A model generated the notes under the pieces. It did not search any database, was not told the DNA's origin, and saw nothing but the letters and a program-made list of their open reading frames with translations. 64,000 nt of DNA from Melaminivora sp034675505 (GTDB lineage Bacteria; Pseudomonadota; Gammaproteobacteria; Burkholderiales; Burkholderiaceae_C). A program made the translations under genes and the position numbers. Shown here one piece after another: positions 51,902-62,608 of this stretch (its first letter is position 1; the number at the start of each line of letters is the position of its first letter). Location of the stretch: contig JAUCDD010000025.1 of the NCBI GenBank assembly GCA_034675505.1, positions 496,001 to 560,000 on the forward strand, given 5' to 3'.

Positions 51902-53338
51902 ATGACAGCGCAACTGGACATCATCGTCATGGCCGCAGGCCGTGGCACCCGCATGAAGAGCCGCATCCCCAAGGTGCTGCAGCGCCTGGCCGGCAGGCCG
52001 CTGCTGCAGCACGTGCTGGGCCAGGCGGCGCAACTGGCGCCGCGCCGCATCGTCGTGGTCACGGGCCACGGCGCTACGGAAGTTGAAGCACAGTGCCGTG
52101 CATCGGCGCCGGCAGGAGCCGCATTCGACCTGCAATGCGTGCGCCAGGAGCCGCAGCTGGGCACCGGGCACGCGGTGCAGCAGGCGGCACCGCTGCTGGC
52201 TGCCGGCGGCCTGGTGCTGGTGCTCTCGGGCGACGTGCCGCTGACGCAGGCGCACACGCTGGCCGCGCTGGTGGCCGCCGCGCAGCCCGGGCGCCTGGCG
52301 CTGCTCACCGTGGGCCTTGCCGACCCCACGGGCTATGGCCGCATCGTGCGCGGCGCGGGCGATGCGGTGCAGCGCATCGTCGAGCACAAGGACGCCAGCG
52401 CCGCCGAGCGCGCCATCGATGAGATCTACAGCGGCATCATGGCCGTGCCGGCCGACCGGCTGGCGGGCTGGCTGGCGCGCCTGTCCAACGACAACGCCCA
52501 GGGCGAGTACTACCTGACCGACATCGTCGCCATGGCCGCCGCCGACGGCGTGCCGGTGGTGGCGCACCGCATCCACGATGCGCTGCAGGTCGAGGGCGTG
52601 AACAGCCCGGCGCAGCTGGCGCGCCTGGAGCGCGCGCACCAGCTGCGCGTGGCCGGCGAGCTGATGGAGCGCGGCGTGCGCCTGGCCGATCCGGCGCGCC
52701 TGGACCTGCGCGACGACGCGCGCAGCGGCGCGCCCGGCGTGCTCGATTGCGCCGGGGACGTGGAGATCGACGTCGGCTGCATCTTCAGCGGCCGGGTCGA
52801 GATCGGCGACGGCGCGCGCATCGGCGCCTATTGCCACATCGCCAACGCCCGCATCGGCGCGGGCGCGGTCATCCACCCCTACACCCACATCGACGGCGAG
52901 GCCGCCGGCGTGCAGGTGGGCGCCGGCGCGCTGGTCGGCCCGTTCGCCCGGCTGCGCCCGGGCACGCAGCTGGGGCGCGAGGTCCACATCGGCAATTTCG
53001 TCGAGGTCAAGAACTCGCAGCTGGCCGATGGCGCCAAGGCCAACCACCTGGCCTACCTGGGCGACGCCCAGGTGGGCGAGCGCGTGAACTACGGCGCCGG
53101 CAGCATCACCGCCAACTACGACGGCGCCCACAAGCACCGCACGGTGATCGAGGCCGACGTCCACGTGGGCAGCAACTGCGTGCTGGTGGCGCCCCTGACC
53201 CTGGGCACCGGCGGCACCGTGGGCGGCGGCTCCACCGTCACCCGGGACACGGCGCCCGGCGCGCTCACCGTGGCGCGCGGCCGCCAGACCACCATCGCCA
53301 ACTGGCGGCGGCCGGCCAAGCCGCCCGCGCAGCCATGA
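51902..53338 (+). CDS. glmU: Bifunctional GlcNAc-1-P uridylyltransferase / glucosamine-1-P acetyltransferase
   Basis: 478 residues, the last two steps to UDP-GlcNAc. Uridylyltransferase: IVMAAGRGTRMKSRIPKVLQRLAGRPLLQHV (residues ~9-40) and LVLSGDVPLTQAHTL; acetyltransferase: left-handed helix repeats with NFVEVKNSQLADGAKANHLAYLGDAQVG, NYGAGSITANYDGAHKHRTVI and the C-terminal GSTVTRDTAPGALTVARGRQTTI. glmS, the first enzyme of the pathway, is 5 kb downstream on the same strand. Confidence 0.97.
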   Translation: MTAQLDIIVMAAGRGTRMKSRIPKVLQRLAGRPLLQHVLGQAAQLAPRRIVVVTGHGATEVEAQCRASAPAGAAFDLQCVRQEPQLGTGHAVQQAAPLLAAGGLVLVLSGDVPLTQAHTLAALVAAAQPGRLALLTVGLADPTGYGRIVRGAGDAVQRIVEHKDASAAERAIDEIYSGIMAVPADRLAGWLARLSNDNAQGEYYLTDIVAMAAADGVPVVAHRIHDALQVEGVNSPAQLARLERAHQLRVAGELMERGVRLADPARLDLRDDARSGAPGVLDCAGDVEIDVGCIFSGRVEIGDGARIGAYCHIANARIGAGAVIHPYTHIDGEAAGVQVGAGALVGPFARLRPGTQLGREVHIGNFVEVKNSQLADGAKANHLAYLGDAQVGERVNYGAGSITANYDGAHKHRTVIEADVHVGSNCVLVAPLTLGTGGTVGGGSTVTRDTAPGALTVARGRQTTIANWRRPAKPPAQP

Positions 53339-54132
53339 GTGCGGCCCCGCCGGCCGGCGCCGCCCCCGGGGCGGAGGCCGGCGGGCTGGCCGGCGAACTG
53401 GCGCAGGCGCGCCGGCAGATGGCCGAGATGGCGGCGGCGCAGCAGGCCTTCCTGGGTCGCGTGGTGCACGACCTGCGCGCACCGCTGCGCCATGTCACGT
53501 CCTACGGCGCGCTGGTGCGCGAGCTGCTGGGCGAGCTGGCCGGCCCGCCCGCGCCGGTGGCCGAGGCGCTGGAATGCGTGGCCACCATGGAGCAGTCCGC
53601 GCGCCGCATGGCGGCCATGCTGGACGGGCTGCGCGCACTGGCCGAGGTGGGCGCTGCGCCGCTGCACTGCGCCAGCGTCGATCCCGCCCGGCTGGTGCAG
53701 GAAGCGCGCGCCGGGCTGGACGCGCGCGCCGCCGGGCGCAGCGTGCATTGGGACGTGCAGCCCGGCATGCCCCGGATGCACGCCGATCCCGCGCTGCTGC
53801 GCCTCGCCCTGGTGCAGTTGCTGGACAACGCCCTGAAGTTCACGCGCGCAAGCGAGCCCGCGCGCATCAGCGTGCAGGCGCTGGCGCAGGGCGACCGCGT
53901 GCGCCTGAGCGTGCGCGACAACGGCGCCGGCTTCGAGCCGGCGCGCGCGCAGCAGCTGTTCGGCCTGTTCGAGCGCCTGCACCCCGAGGCCGAGTTCGAG
54001 GGCCTGGGCGTGGGCCTGGCGCTGTGCCGCGAGATCGCGCAGCGCCACGGCGCCCGCATCCAGGCCAGCGCCGCGCCCGGCCAGGGCTGCGTGGTCGAGC
54101 TCGACTGGCCGGCTGCGGCCGCACTGGCCTGA
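53335..54132 (+). CDS. Small orphan histidine kinase
   Basis: 265-residue cytoplasmic kinase with no membrane or sensor domain apparent. The dimerisation helix has VVHDLRAPLRHVTSYGALV with the phospho-accepting His at about residue 44; the ATPase has QLLDNALKFTRASEPARISV (N box), RDNGAGFEPARAQQLFGLFERL (G1) and GLGVGLALCREIAQRHGARI (G2). ATG overlaps the glmU stop (ATGA), so it is made with GlmU. No response-regulator gene is nearby. The N-terminal coiled coil (about 20-40) is the only input region. Confidence 0.87.
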   Translation: MSAAPPAGAAPGAEAGGLAGELAQARRQMAEMAAAQQAFLGRVVHDLRAPLRHVTSYGALVRELLGELAGPPAPVAEALECVATMEQSARRMAAMLDGLRALAEVGAAPLHCASVDPARLVQEARAGLDARAAGRSVHWDVQPGMPRMHADPALLRLALVQLLDNALKFTRASEPARISVQALAQGDRVRLSVRDNGAGFEPARAQQLFGLFERLHPEAEFEGLGVGLALCREIAQRHGARIQASAAPGQGCVVELDWPAAAALA

Positions 54133-54200
54133 CGCGCAGCCCGGGGCGCCGGCCGCTCATTTTTTTCGTTCCTGCTTTTTCACCTTTCCTTCCGGACCCC

Positions 54201-56309
54201 ATGACCCCACATTTCCCCGCCACGCCGGCAGCCCTGCTGCTGGCCCTGCTGGGCGCTGCCGGCGCCGCCGCAGCGCAGACCCCGGCCGCGGCGGCCGCCT
54301 GGCCCGTCCTGACCGGCCCGCAGGCGCCGCCCGCGCCGCCGCCCCAGCGGCTCGAACAGCTGCGCCAGGAGGCCGCGCCCCGCGCCCGCGCCCTGGCCGG
54401 CAGCGCCGACGGCTACGCCGTGGACACCACCAACCGCGAGGCCGTGCGCCTGTTCCACGCCACCGTCCTGGCCTCCACCCAGGGCGTGGCCAGCGGCTGG
54501 AGCGGCAGCGTCGCGCAATGCAACCCGGGCAGCACCAGCGCCGCCTACCAGCAGGCCGCGCTGCGCGGCGTCAACTGGTTTCGCGCCATGGCCGGGGTGC
54601 CTGCGGGCGTGGCGCTGGATGCCAACTACAGCCGCAAGGCGCAGCAGACCGCGCTGATGATGTCGGCGCAGCGCCAGCTCAGCCATTCGCCCGGCGCCTC
54701 CTGGGCCTGCTGGAGCGCCGAAGGCGCAGAGGGCGCGGCCAGCTCCAACCTGGCGCTGGGCCGCGCCGGCGCGGACGCGGTGGCCAACGGCTACATGCGC
54801 GACAACGGCGCCGGCAACGCCGCGCTGGGGCACCGGCGCTGGGTGCTGTACCCGCAAACCCGCGCCATGGGCGTGGGCGACGCGGCCCCCGAGGGCCAGG
54901 GCGGCGCCGCGCCGGCCAACGCGCTGTGGGTGTTCGACGGCAACTCCGCCAGCGCGCGGCCTGCGGTGCGCGACGACTTCGTCGCCTGGCCGCCGCGCGG
55001 CTACGTGCCCTGGACGCAGGTCTATCCGCGCTGGTCGCTGTCCTACCCCCGGGCCGATTTCTCCCGCGCCACGGTGCGCATGACCGAGAACGGCCGCGAC
55101 ATCGCCACGCGGCTGGAGCCCGTGGACAATCGCTACGGTGAAAACACCCTGGCCTGGCTGCCGGGCAGCTACAGCGACGGCGCCAACTGGGCCCGCCCGG
55201 CGCAGGACACGGTGTATGCGGTCAGCGTGGACAACGTGCTGGTCGGCGGCAGCCCGCGCAGCTTCAGCTACAGCGTCACGGTGTTCGACCCGGCTGCAGC
55301 CCCGCCCCTGGCCGCACCGCAGGGGCCGACCACGCTGACGCCCGGCCAGACCGGCCAGTACGGCCTGGCCACCACCGTGGCGGGCGCCGACCTGCAGTGG
55401 CGCGCCCTGACCCTGGATGCCCCCGACGTGCTGCGCGAGGGCGCCGAGGGCAGCGCGCCGGCCTTCACCCTCGCCACCTCGCCGGGCTACGCGGCGGTCG
55501 CCAGCGACGTCGCCGCCAGCGGCGCGCGCTCCTTCCACCTGGCGCAGCCGGCGGCGCAGGACCAGGTGCTGCAGCTGCAGCTGCCCATGGTGCCCGGCCC
55601 TTCGGCGCAGCTGAGTTTTTCCAGCCGCCTGGGCGTGGCCACCGCGCAGCAGCTGGCGTTGGTGGAGGTGTCGGTGGACGGCGGCGCCAGCTGGCAGGAG
55701 CTGTACCGCCAGGCCGGCCAGGGCGTGGCCCAGGCCGAGCGCGGCTTCACGCGGCGCACCATCGCCCTGGGTGCCTACGCCGATCGCGCCATCGTGCTGC
55801 GCTGGCGCTACACCCTGGACGGCCTGGGCAGCTTCTATCCGCAAACCGACTCCGGCATGGGCTGGTACATCGACGACATCGAGCTGGCCGGGGCGCAGCG
55901 CGTGGCGGGCGCCGGCTCGCCCGCGCCGGTGCCGGCGGGGGGCCTGAGCTTTGCGGCCTCCAGCCCGGGCACGGTGCTGCTGCAGGGGCGCCAGGGGCTG
56001 TATGGCTACTACGACGCCTGGGGCGCCGCGTTGCGCGTGCAGGTGGCCGGCGCGCCGTTGCCGGGCCAGGAGGCGCAGGCCGAGTGCGTCATGAACTGGG
56101 CCGAGCAGGCGTTGCCCCAGCTGCTGGCGCCGCGCGCGGCCACGCGCACCGACGTGGCGGGCCTGCGCTACCGCTTCTATGCGGCCAGCGGCAGCTACCT
56201 GGGCCTGTCCAGCGCCGACGGGCACCTCTACTACCTGGCCGGCGGGGCGGCGCAGCTGCAGGACCTGGGGCGCCTGGTCGACTGGCTGGCGCCGGCGGGC
56301 TGCCGCTGA
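54201..56309 (+). CDS. Secreted CAP-domain protein with a C-terminal cell-surface module
   Basis: 702 residues, signal peptide at 1-25 (ending AAAAQ). The CAP/SCP domain is about residues 75-240: EAVRLFHATVL, GVNWFRAMAGVPAGVALDANYSRKAQQTALMM, the His in QLSHSP and GNAALGHRRWVLYP form the conserved cavity residues. Then an Ig-like stretch (TTLTPGQTGQYGLATTVAG) and a jelly-roll part with SVDGGASWQELYRQ and MGWYIDDIELAG, like immune-inhibitor-A/MAM tails. The last ~75 residues, CVMNWAEQALPQLLAP to LVDWLAPAGC, form a Cys-bounded repeat-like module seen, as I recall, on other secreted Burkholderiales proteins. Substrate unknown. Confidence 0.83.
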   Translation: MTPHFPATPAALLLALLGAAGAAAAQTPAAAAAWPVLTGPQAPPAPPPQRLEQLRQEAAPRARALAGSADGYAVDTTNREAVRLFHATVLASTQGVASGWSGSVAQCNPGSTSAAYQQAALRGVNWFRAMAGVPAGVALDANYSRKAQQTALMMSAQRQLSHSPGASWACWSAEGAEGAASSNLALGRAGADAVANGYMRDNGAGNAALGHRRWVLYPQTRAMGVGDAAPEGQGGAAPANALWVFDGNSASARPAVRDDFVAWPPRGYVPWTQVYPRWSLSYPRADFSRATVRMTENGRDIATRLEPVDNRYGENTLAWLPGSYSDGANWARPAQDTVYAVSVDNVLVGGSPRSFSYSVTVFDPAAAPPLAAPQGPTTLTPGQTGQYGLATTVAGADLQWRALTLDAPDVLREGAEGSAPAFTLATSPGYAAVASDVAASGARSFHLAQPAAQDQVLQLQLPMVPGPSAQLSFSSRLGVATAQQLALVEVSVDGGASWQELYRQAGQGVAQAERGFTRRTIALGAYADRAIVLRWRYTLDGLGSFYPQTDSGMGWYIDDIELAGAQRVAGAGSPAPVPAGGLSFAASSPGTVLLQGRQGLYGYYDAWGAALRVQVAGAPLPGQEAQAECVMNWAEQALPQLLAPRAATRTDVAGLRYRFYAASGSYLGLSSADGHLYYLAGGAAQLQDLGRLVDWLAPAGCR

Positions 56310-56327
56310 GGCGCAGCAGCGTCAGCG

Positions 56328-56675
56328 TCAGGGCTGCGGCGGCGCGGGCGGCCACTGGGCCTGCAGGTGGTGCAGGCGCTGGCGCAGCTGCGCCACCTCC
56401 TCGATCAGGTCGGTGGTGAGCGCGGCCAGCTGGGGGTCGGCGCCGAAGGTCGATTCCAGCCGCGCCAGGCGGCGCGCGCGCACCACGGTGGTGCTGCTGA
56501 ACTGCCATTGCCCGGCCGCCTGCTGCTCGCCGTGCAGCAGGCCGGCCTGCAGCCGCTCGACCACCCAGCCGGGGCCCATGCAGCACGAGCGCGCCAGCTC
56601 CTCCAGCGTCAGGCGGGCGTGGCCCTCGTCGAGCAGTTCGGCCAGGGCGTGGTCCAGGAAATTGTGCGTCGCCAT
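56328..56675 (-). CDS. cbpM: Chaperone modulator CbpM
   Basis: 115-residue MerR-like helical protein. NFLDHALAELLDEGHARLTLEELARSCCMGPGWVVERLQAGLL is the winged-helix-like core; the end ADPQLAALTTDLIEEVAQLRQRLHHLQ is a coiled coil. In E. coli, CbpM binds the J-domain of CbpA and inhibits it. Directly follows cbpA, two bases apart; AAGGAGG before its ATG. Confidence 0.87.
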   Translation of the reverse strand: MATHNFLDHALAELLDEGHARLTLEELARSCCMGPGWVVERLQAGLLHGEQQAAGQWQFSSTTVVRARRLARLESTFGADPQLAALTTDLIEEVAQLRQRLHHLQAQWPPAPPQP

Positions 56676-56677
56676 GG

Positions 56678-57652
56678 TCAGCCTCCTTGGGCGCTGCGCG
56701 GGTTGAACGAGGGGTAGGCCCGGGCCAGCTCGCGCCAGGCCTGCTGCTGCGCTTCGGTGGCGGCCGGCGGCAGCACCAGGTGCAGCTCCAGGTACAGGTC
56801 GCCGGGCGTGGCCGCCGGGATGCCGCGCTCCTTCAGGCGCAGCTTGCGGCCGGGCTTCCAGCGCGCCGGCACCGTCACTTCCACCGTCTGGCCGCCCGGC
56901 GTGGTGACATGGATGGGGCCGCCCAGCTCGGCCTCCCAGGGCGCGAGGCCGACGCTTTGGTACACGTCGCGCTCCTCGGCGCGCCAGCGCGCGTCGGGCT
57001 TGAACTGCACTTCCAGGAACAGGTCGCCGGCCGGCGCGCCGCCTAGGCCGGGCGCGCCCTGGCCGGCCAGCCGGATCAGCTGCCCGGCACGCACGCCGCG
57101 CGGGATGGTGACCTGCAGCTGGCGCTCCTGGTTGACCAGGTGGCCCTGCTCGTCCAGGTGCGCGCCGCGCAGGCTGAGGGTGCGCTCGGCGCCGTGGTAG
57201 GCGTCCAGCAGGTCCAGCTCGATGCGCGCGTGGTGGTCGCTGCCGCGCTGCTCGCGCGCCCCGCCGCCCGGCGCCGGGCCGGCGCGGCGCGAGCGGTTGG
57301 CGCGGCCGAACAGCTCCTCGAAGAAATCGCTGAACTGGGCGCCGTCCATGCCTTCGGCGCCGCCGGGCGCGCCGGTGAACTCGAAGCCCGCATCCCAGTT
57401 CGGCGGCGGGTGAAAGCCCTGCCCGCCGCCGTGCGGCGCGGCGCGGCCAAGTTGGTCGTAGGCGGCGCGCTTTTCCGGGTCGGCCAGCACGGTGTTGGCC
57501 TCGTTCACCTCGGCCATGCGCGCTGCCGCGTCCGGCTCCTTGCTCACGTCGGGGTGGTATTTGCGGGCCAGCTTGCGGTAGGCCTTCTTGATGTCCTCGG
57601 CGGTGGCGTCCTTGGCCACTCCCAGGGTCTTGTAGTAATCCTTGAACTCCAT
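56678..57652 (-). CDS. cbpA: DnaJ-like co-chaperone CbpA
   Basis: 324 residues. The J-domain is at the start: FKDYYKTLGVAKDATAEDIKKAYRKLARKYHPDVSK with the H-P-D tripeptide; a Gly-rich linker with NWDAGFEF; then two beta-barrel C-terminal domains (RIELDLLDAYHGAERTLSL, TIPRGVRAGQLIRLAGQG). No zinc finger, which separates CbpA from DnaJ. GGAGG before ATG 57652. Works with DnaK; regulated by CbpM next door. Confidence 0.95.
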   Translation of the reverse strand: MEFKDYYKTLGVAKDATAEDIKKAYRKLARKYHPDVSKEPDAAARMAEVNEANTVLADPEKRAAYDQLGRAAPHGGGQGFHPPPNWDAGFEFTGAPGGAEGMDGAQFSDFFEELFGRANRSRRAGPAPGGGAREQRGSDHHARIELDLLDAYHGAERTLSLRGAHLDEQGHLVNQERQLQVTIPRGVRAGQLIRLAGQGAPGLGGAPAGDLFLEVQFKPDARWRAEERDVYQSVGLAPWEAELGGPIHVTTPGGQTVEVTVPARWKPGRKLRLKERGIPAATPGDLYLELHLVLPPAATEAQQQAWRELARAYPSFNPRSAQGG

Positions 57653-57756
57653 GCGTCCTCCATGCACAGCAGCAGCGGGCGCGGGGCCCACGGGGCACTG
57701 TAGCCCGGCGGCGGCGCCGGCGGTTGTAGGTCAAGAGGGGAAAAGGGGGGGCGCTG

Positions 57757-57812
57757 TTGCCGTATCAAATAGATAGCAAACTATTGTTGCAGGACACCGG
57801 CAAGAGGCAGTT
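57757..57812. repeat. TAGCTA-like repeat near the end of the Lrp gene
   Basis: TATCAAATAGATAGC, then CACCGGCAAGAGGCAGTTTTG. It overlaps the last residues of the Lrp-type gene (FETKLPLAGVLQQ). Confidence 0.4.
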
Positions 57813-58281
57813 TTGTCTCGAATTTGGCGCGCCGGGTGGCAAAGAACGCGCGCACGTTGCGCACGTTCGCGTCCTGCGTGAACAGCTGCTGCGACAGCGC
57901 CAGCCACTCCTGCATGTCGCGCACCTGCGCCACCAGCACGAAGTCCGGGCCGGGGGAGACGCGCCAGCATTGCTGCACGCCATCGTGGGCCACGGCGCGT
58001 GCCTCGAAGGCCTGCAGGTGCTCGTCGCCCTGGCGGTCCAGCGAAACCTCGGCGATCACCGCCAGGCCGTGGCCCTGCAGCGCGGCCAGCCGCTCGGGCT
58101 GGACGATGGCCACCTGCCGCTCGATCAGGCCGCTGGCCTGCAGCCGGCGCACGCGGCGCAGGCAAGTGGCCGCGGAGATGCCCAGCTGCGCGGCCAGGGC
58201 CTGGTTGCCGGGCGACGCATCGCGTTGCAACTGGTCGAGCAGGCGCAGGTCCAGTGCGTCCAATGTGAAATTTGATTGCAT
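57781..58281 (-). CDS. Lrp/AsnC family transcriptional regulator
   Basis: 166 residues. Helix-turn-helix: LDALDLRLLDQLQRDASPGNQALAAQLGISAATCLRRVRRLQASGLIERQVAIV (residues 7-60); then an RAM/AsnC ligand domain with AVIAEVSLD and VRDMQEWLALSQQLF. Controls genes in response to an amino acid. Divergent from glmS with a 134-base space holding an inverted repeat (58284). Confidence 0.93.
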   Translation of the reverse strand: MQSNFTLDALDLRLLDQLQRDASPGNQALAAQLGISAATCLRRVRRLQASGLIERQVAIVQPERLAALQGHGLAVIAEVSLDRQGDEHLQAFEARAVAHDGVQQCWRVSPGPDFVLVAQVRDMQEWLALSQQLFTQDANVRNVRAFFATRRAKFETKLPLAGVLQQ

Positions 58282-58283
58282 AT

Positions 58284-58299
58284 GGCAATGATATTTGCC
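58284..58299. promoter_or_regulatory. Inverted repeat in the lrp-glmS gap
   Basis: GGCAA (58284-58288), six bases, TTGCC (58295-58299), in an AT-rich stretch just upstream of the Lrp-type start codon. A fair candidate for autoregulation. Confidence 0.42.
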
Positions 58300-58415
58300 T
58301 GAATATTTCTTTCGGGGTGCGGCATGAAATAAACAGGCATGAAGCTGTCGAAAACGGACATTTATTTCATCGCGCCGGCCCTAGCATGCGCAGCTTCTAA
58401 CCGGAGGAATCACCT

Positions 58416-60299
<1,884 letters not shown>

Positions 60300-60425
60300 C
60301 CGGCACGCTCTTGGGCGGCGGCGCAGCCGCTGCGCGCGCAGCGCCCAGATTGCGCGGTTTGGGGGCTCAGCCGGCGCAGCCGGCGTGAAGCTGCGCAGCA
60401 GCGGGCCGCAGCCACAAGCCCAGGC

Positions 60426-60469
60426 ACCTGGCCAAGAGCGTGACGGTCGAATGACCGGCACGCCCTTGG
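60426..60469 (+). repeat. Duplicate of the glmS 3' end and hairpin
   Basis: Bases 60426-60463 are identical to 60271-60308 (38 bases), 155 bases downstream; the right arm differs by one base from the first copy, giving a single A-C mismatch in the stem. Copy includes the codons for LAKSVTVE and the stop. Confidence 0.85.
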
Positions 60470-60576
60470 AGCGGCGCAGCCCCCTTCCCTCCAGGAGCGC
60501 GGCGGCCTGCTGACCTGCGCGCGGCGCCGGCTTGGCGCGAGAATCGCGTGCAACACAACCCGCAGGCCCTCTGCCC

Positions 60577-62466
60577 ATGTCCACTCCCTCACGCGACGAG
60601 CCCGATGCCCCGCCCCTGCGCGCCCTGGTCCTGGGCGCCATCGGCGTCGTCTTCGGCGACCTGGGCACCAGCCCGCTGTACACCCTGCAGGAAGTCTTCA
60701 GCCGCAACTACGGGCTGGATGTCGGCCCGGCCTCGGTGCTGGGCGTGCTGTCGCTGGTGTTCTGGGCGCTGGTGCTGGTGGTGGGGGTCAAGTACCTCCT
60801 GTTCGTGATGCGCGCAGACAACCAGGGCGAGGGCGGCATCATCGCGCTGCTGGCCCTGGCGCAGCGCAGCGTGCACGCCCACCCCCGGCTGCGAATGGCG
60901 GTGGCGGTGGTGGGCATCTTCGGCGCGGCGCTGTTCTATGGCGACGGCGTCATCACCCCGGCGATCTCGGTGCTGTCGGCCGTCGAGGGCATCAAGGTGG
61001 TGCAGCCGGCGCTGGCGCCCTGGGTGGTGCCCATCAGCGTGGCCATCCTGGTGCTGCTGTTCATGCTGCAGCGCTTTGGCACGGCGCGCGTCGGCCGGTT
61101 GTTCGCCCCCGTGATGTGCGTCTGGTTCGTCGCCATCGCCGCGCTGGGCCTGAACATGATCGTGCAGCAGCCCCAGGTGTTGCAGGCGCTCAACCCCTGG
61201 CACGCCATCCGCTTCTTCCAGGCGCATGGCATGGCCGCCTTCGTCGCCCTGGGCGGCGTGGTGCTGGCGCTGACGGGCACCGAGGCGCTGTACGCGGACA
61301 TGGGGCACTTCGGCAAGAAGCCCATCCGGCTGGCCTGGCTGGGGTTCATCTTCCCGGCGCTGCTGCTGAACTACTTCGGCCAGGGCGCGCTGCTGCTGGC
61401 CAACCCCCAGGCCAGCGGCAATCCGTTCTACCTGATGGTGCCCCGGCCGCTGCTGGTGCCCATGATCGTGCTGGCGGCGGCGGCCACGGTGATCGCCTCG
61501 CAGGCCGTCATCTCGGGCGCGTACTCGATGACGCGCGGCGCCATCCGCCTGGGCTATGCGCCGCGCATGCGCGTCGTGCACACCTCCAGCAGCATGCCGG
61601 GCCAGGTCTTCGTGCCGTGGATCAACTCGGTGCTGCTGGTGCTGGTGCTGCTGGCGGTGCTGGGCTTTGGCTCGTCCGAGCGCCTGGGCGCGGCCTACGG
61701 CATCGCGGTCACCGGCACCATGGTGACCACGACGCTGCTGGCGCTGCTGGTGGCGCTGCTGCAGTGGCGCTGGAAGTGGCCTGTCGTGCTGGCCCTGGGC
61801 GTGCCGCTGCTGGCCATCGACCTGGCTTTCCTGGGCGCCAATTTGCTCAAGGTGCGCGACGGCGGCTGGTTTCCGCTGGCGCTGGGCCTGGCGGTGTTTG
61901 TCGTCATGACCACCTGGCGGCGCGACCGCGTGCTGTCGCTGGCCAAGCTCAAGCGCGGGGCCGGCGCCCTCACGCCGTTCGTGGCGCAGCTGATGCAGGA
62001 CCCGCCCGTGCGCGTGCCGGGCACGGCGGTGTTCCTGACCAACAACCTGCACGCCGTGCCGGGCGCGCTGCTGCACAGCCTCAAGCATTTCAAGGTGCTG
62101 CACGAGCGCAACGTGCTGCTGCAGGTGCAGACCCTGGAGGTGCCCTATGCCGAGCCGGAGCAGCGCCTGCAGCTGCGCGAGGTCGGCCACGGCTTTCATG
62201 CCGTGCAGCTGCGCTTTGGCTTCATGGAGCCGCCGGACGTGCCGCAGGCGCTGAGCGCCCACGCGCCGCCGCAGTGGCCGTTCGAGCTGCTGGCCACCAC
62301 GTTCTTTGCGCTGCACGAGGACATCGTGGCCGGCAACAGCCGGGGCCTGCAGCGCTGGCGCGACGTGCTGTTCACCTTCCTGGCGCGCAACGCGCTGCCG
62401 GCCACGTCGGCGTTCCGCATTCCCGGCGGGCAGCTGGTGGAAATCGGCTCGGCGCTGCAGGTATAG
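60577..62466 (+). CDS. kup: Low-affinity potassium transporter Kup
   Basis: 629 residues, about twelve helices. ALVLGAIGVVFGDLGTSPLYTLQEVF (residues ~11-36) is the family signature; MRADNQGEGGIIALLAL, GVVLALTGTEALYADMGHFG and VISGAYSMTRGAIRLGYAPRM follow, and a cytoplasmic C-terminal domain of ~190 residues. The start at ATG 60577 is chosen over an upstream frame start at 60532, which would add a non-conserved head. No close downstream partner. Confidence 0.95.
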   Translation: MSTPSRDEPDAPPLRALVLGAIGVVFGDLGTSPLYTLQEVFSRNYGLDVGPASVLGVLSLVFWALVLVVGVKYLLFVMRADNQGEGGIIALLALAQRSVHAHPRLRMAVAVVGIFGAALFYGDGVITPAISVLSAVEGIKVVQPALAPWVVPISVAILVLLFMLQRFGTARVGRLFAPVMCVWFVAIAALGLNMIVQQPQVLQALNPWHAIRFFQAHGMAAFVALGGVVLALTGTEALYADMGHFGKKPIRLAWLGFIFPALLLNYFGQGALLLANPQASGNPFYLMVPRPLLVPMIVLAAAATVIASQAVISGAYSMTRGAIRLGYAPRMRVVHTSSSMPGQVFVPWINSVLLVLVLLAVLGFGSSERLGAAYGIAVTGTMVTTTLLALLVALLQWRWKWPVVLALGVPLLAIDLAFLGANLLKVRDGGWFPLALGLAVFVVMTTWRRDRVLSLAKLKRGAGALTPFVAQLMQDPPVRVPGTAVFLTNNLHAVPGALLHSLKHFKVLHERNVLLQVQTLEVPYAEPEQRLQLREVGHGFHAVQLRFGFMEPPDVPQALSAHAPPQWPFELLATTFFALHEDIVAGNSRGLQRWRDVLFTFLARNALPATSAFRIPGGQLVEIGSALQV

Positions 62467-62608
62467 AGCGTGTCATGCACCTTTCGCGGGCACGCACAGG
62501 CGCATGGCACGCTCGAGGCGCAGACGCTTGAAAACGGCGCGCGCTGACATGCAGCCGGGCGCCGGCGCAACCACAATACCGGCTCATCGCCACTTTCGGG
62601 AGTTCCTC

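Noticed and set aside
58300..58415. glmS ribozyme upstream of glmS
   Set aside because: The leader is too short and lacks the conserved core; that ribozyme belongs to Gram-positive bacteria.
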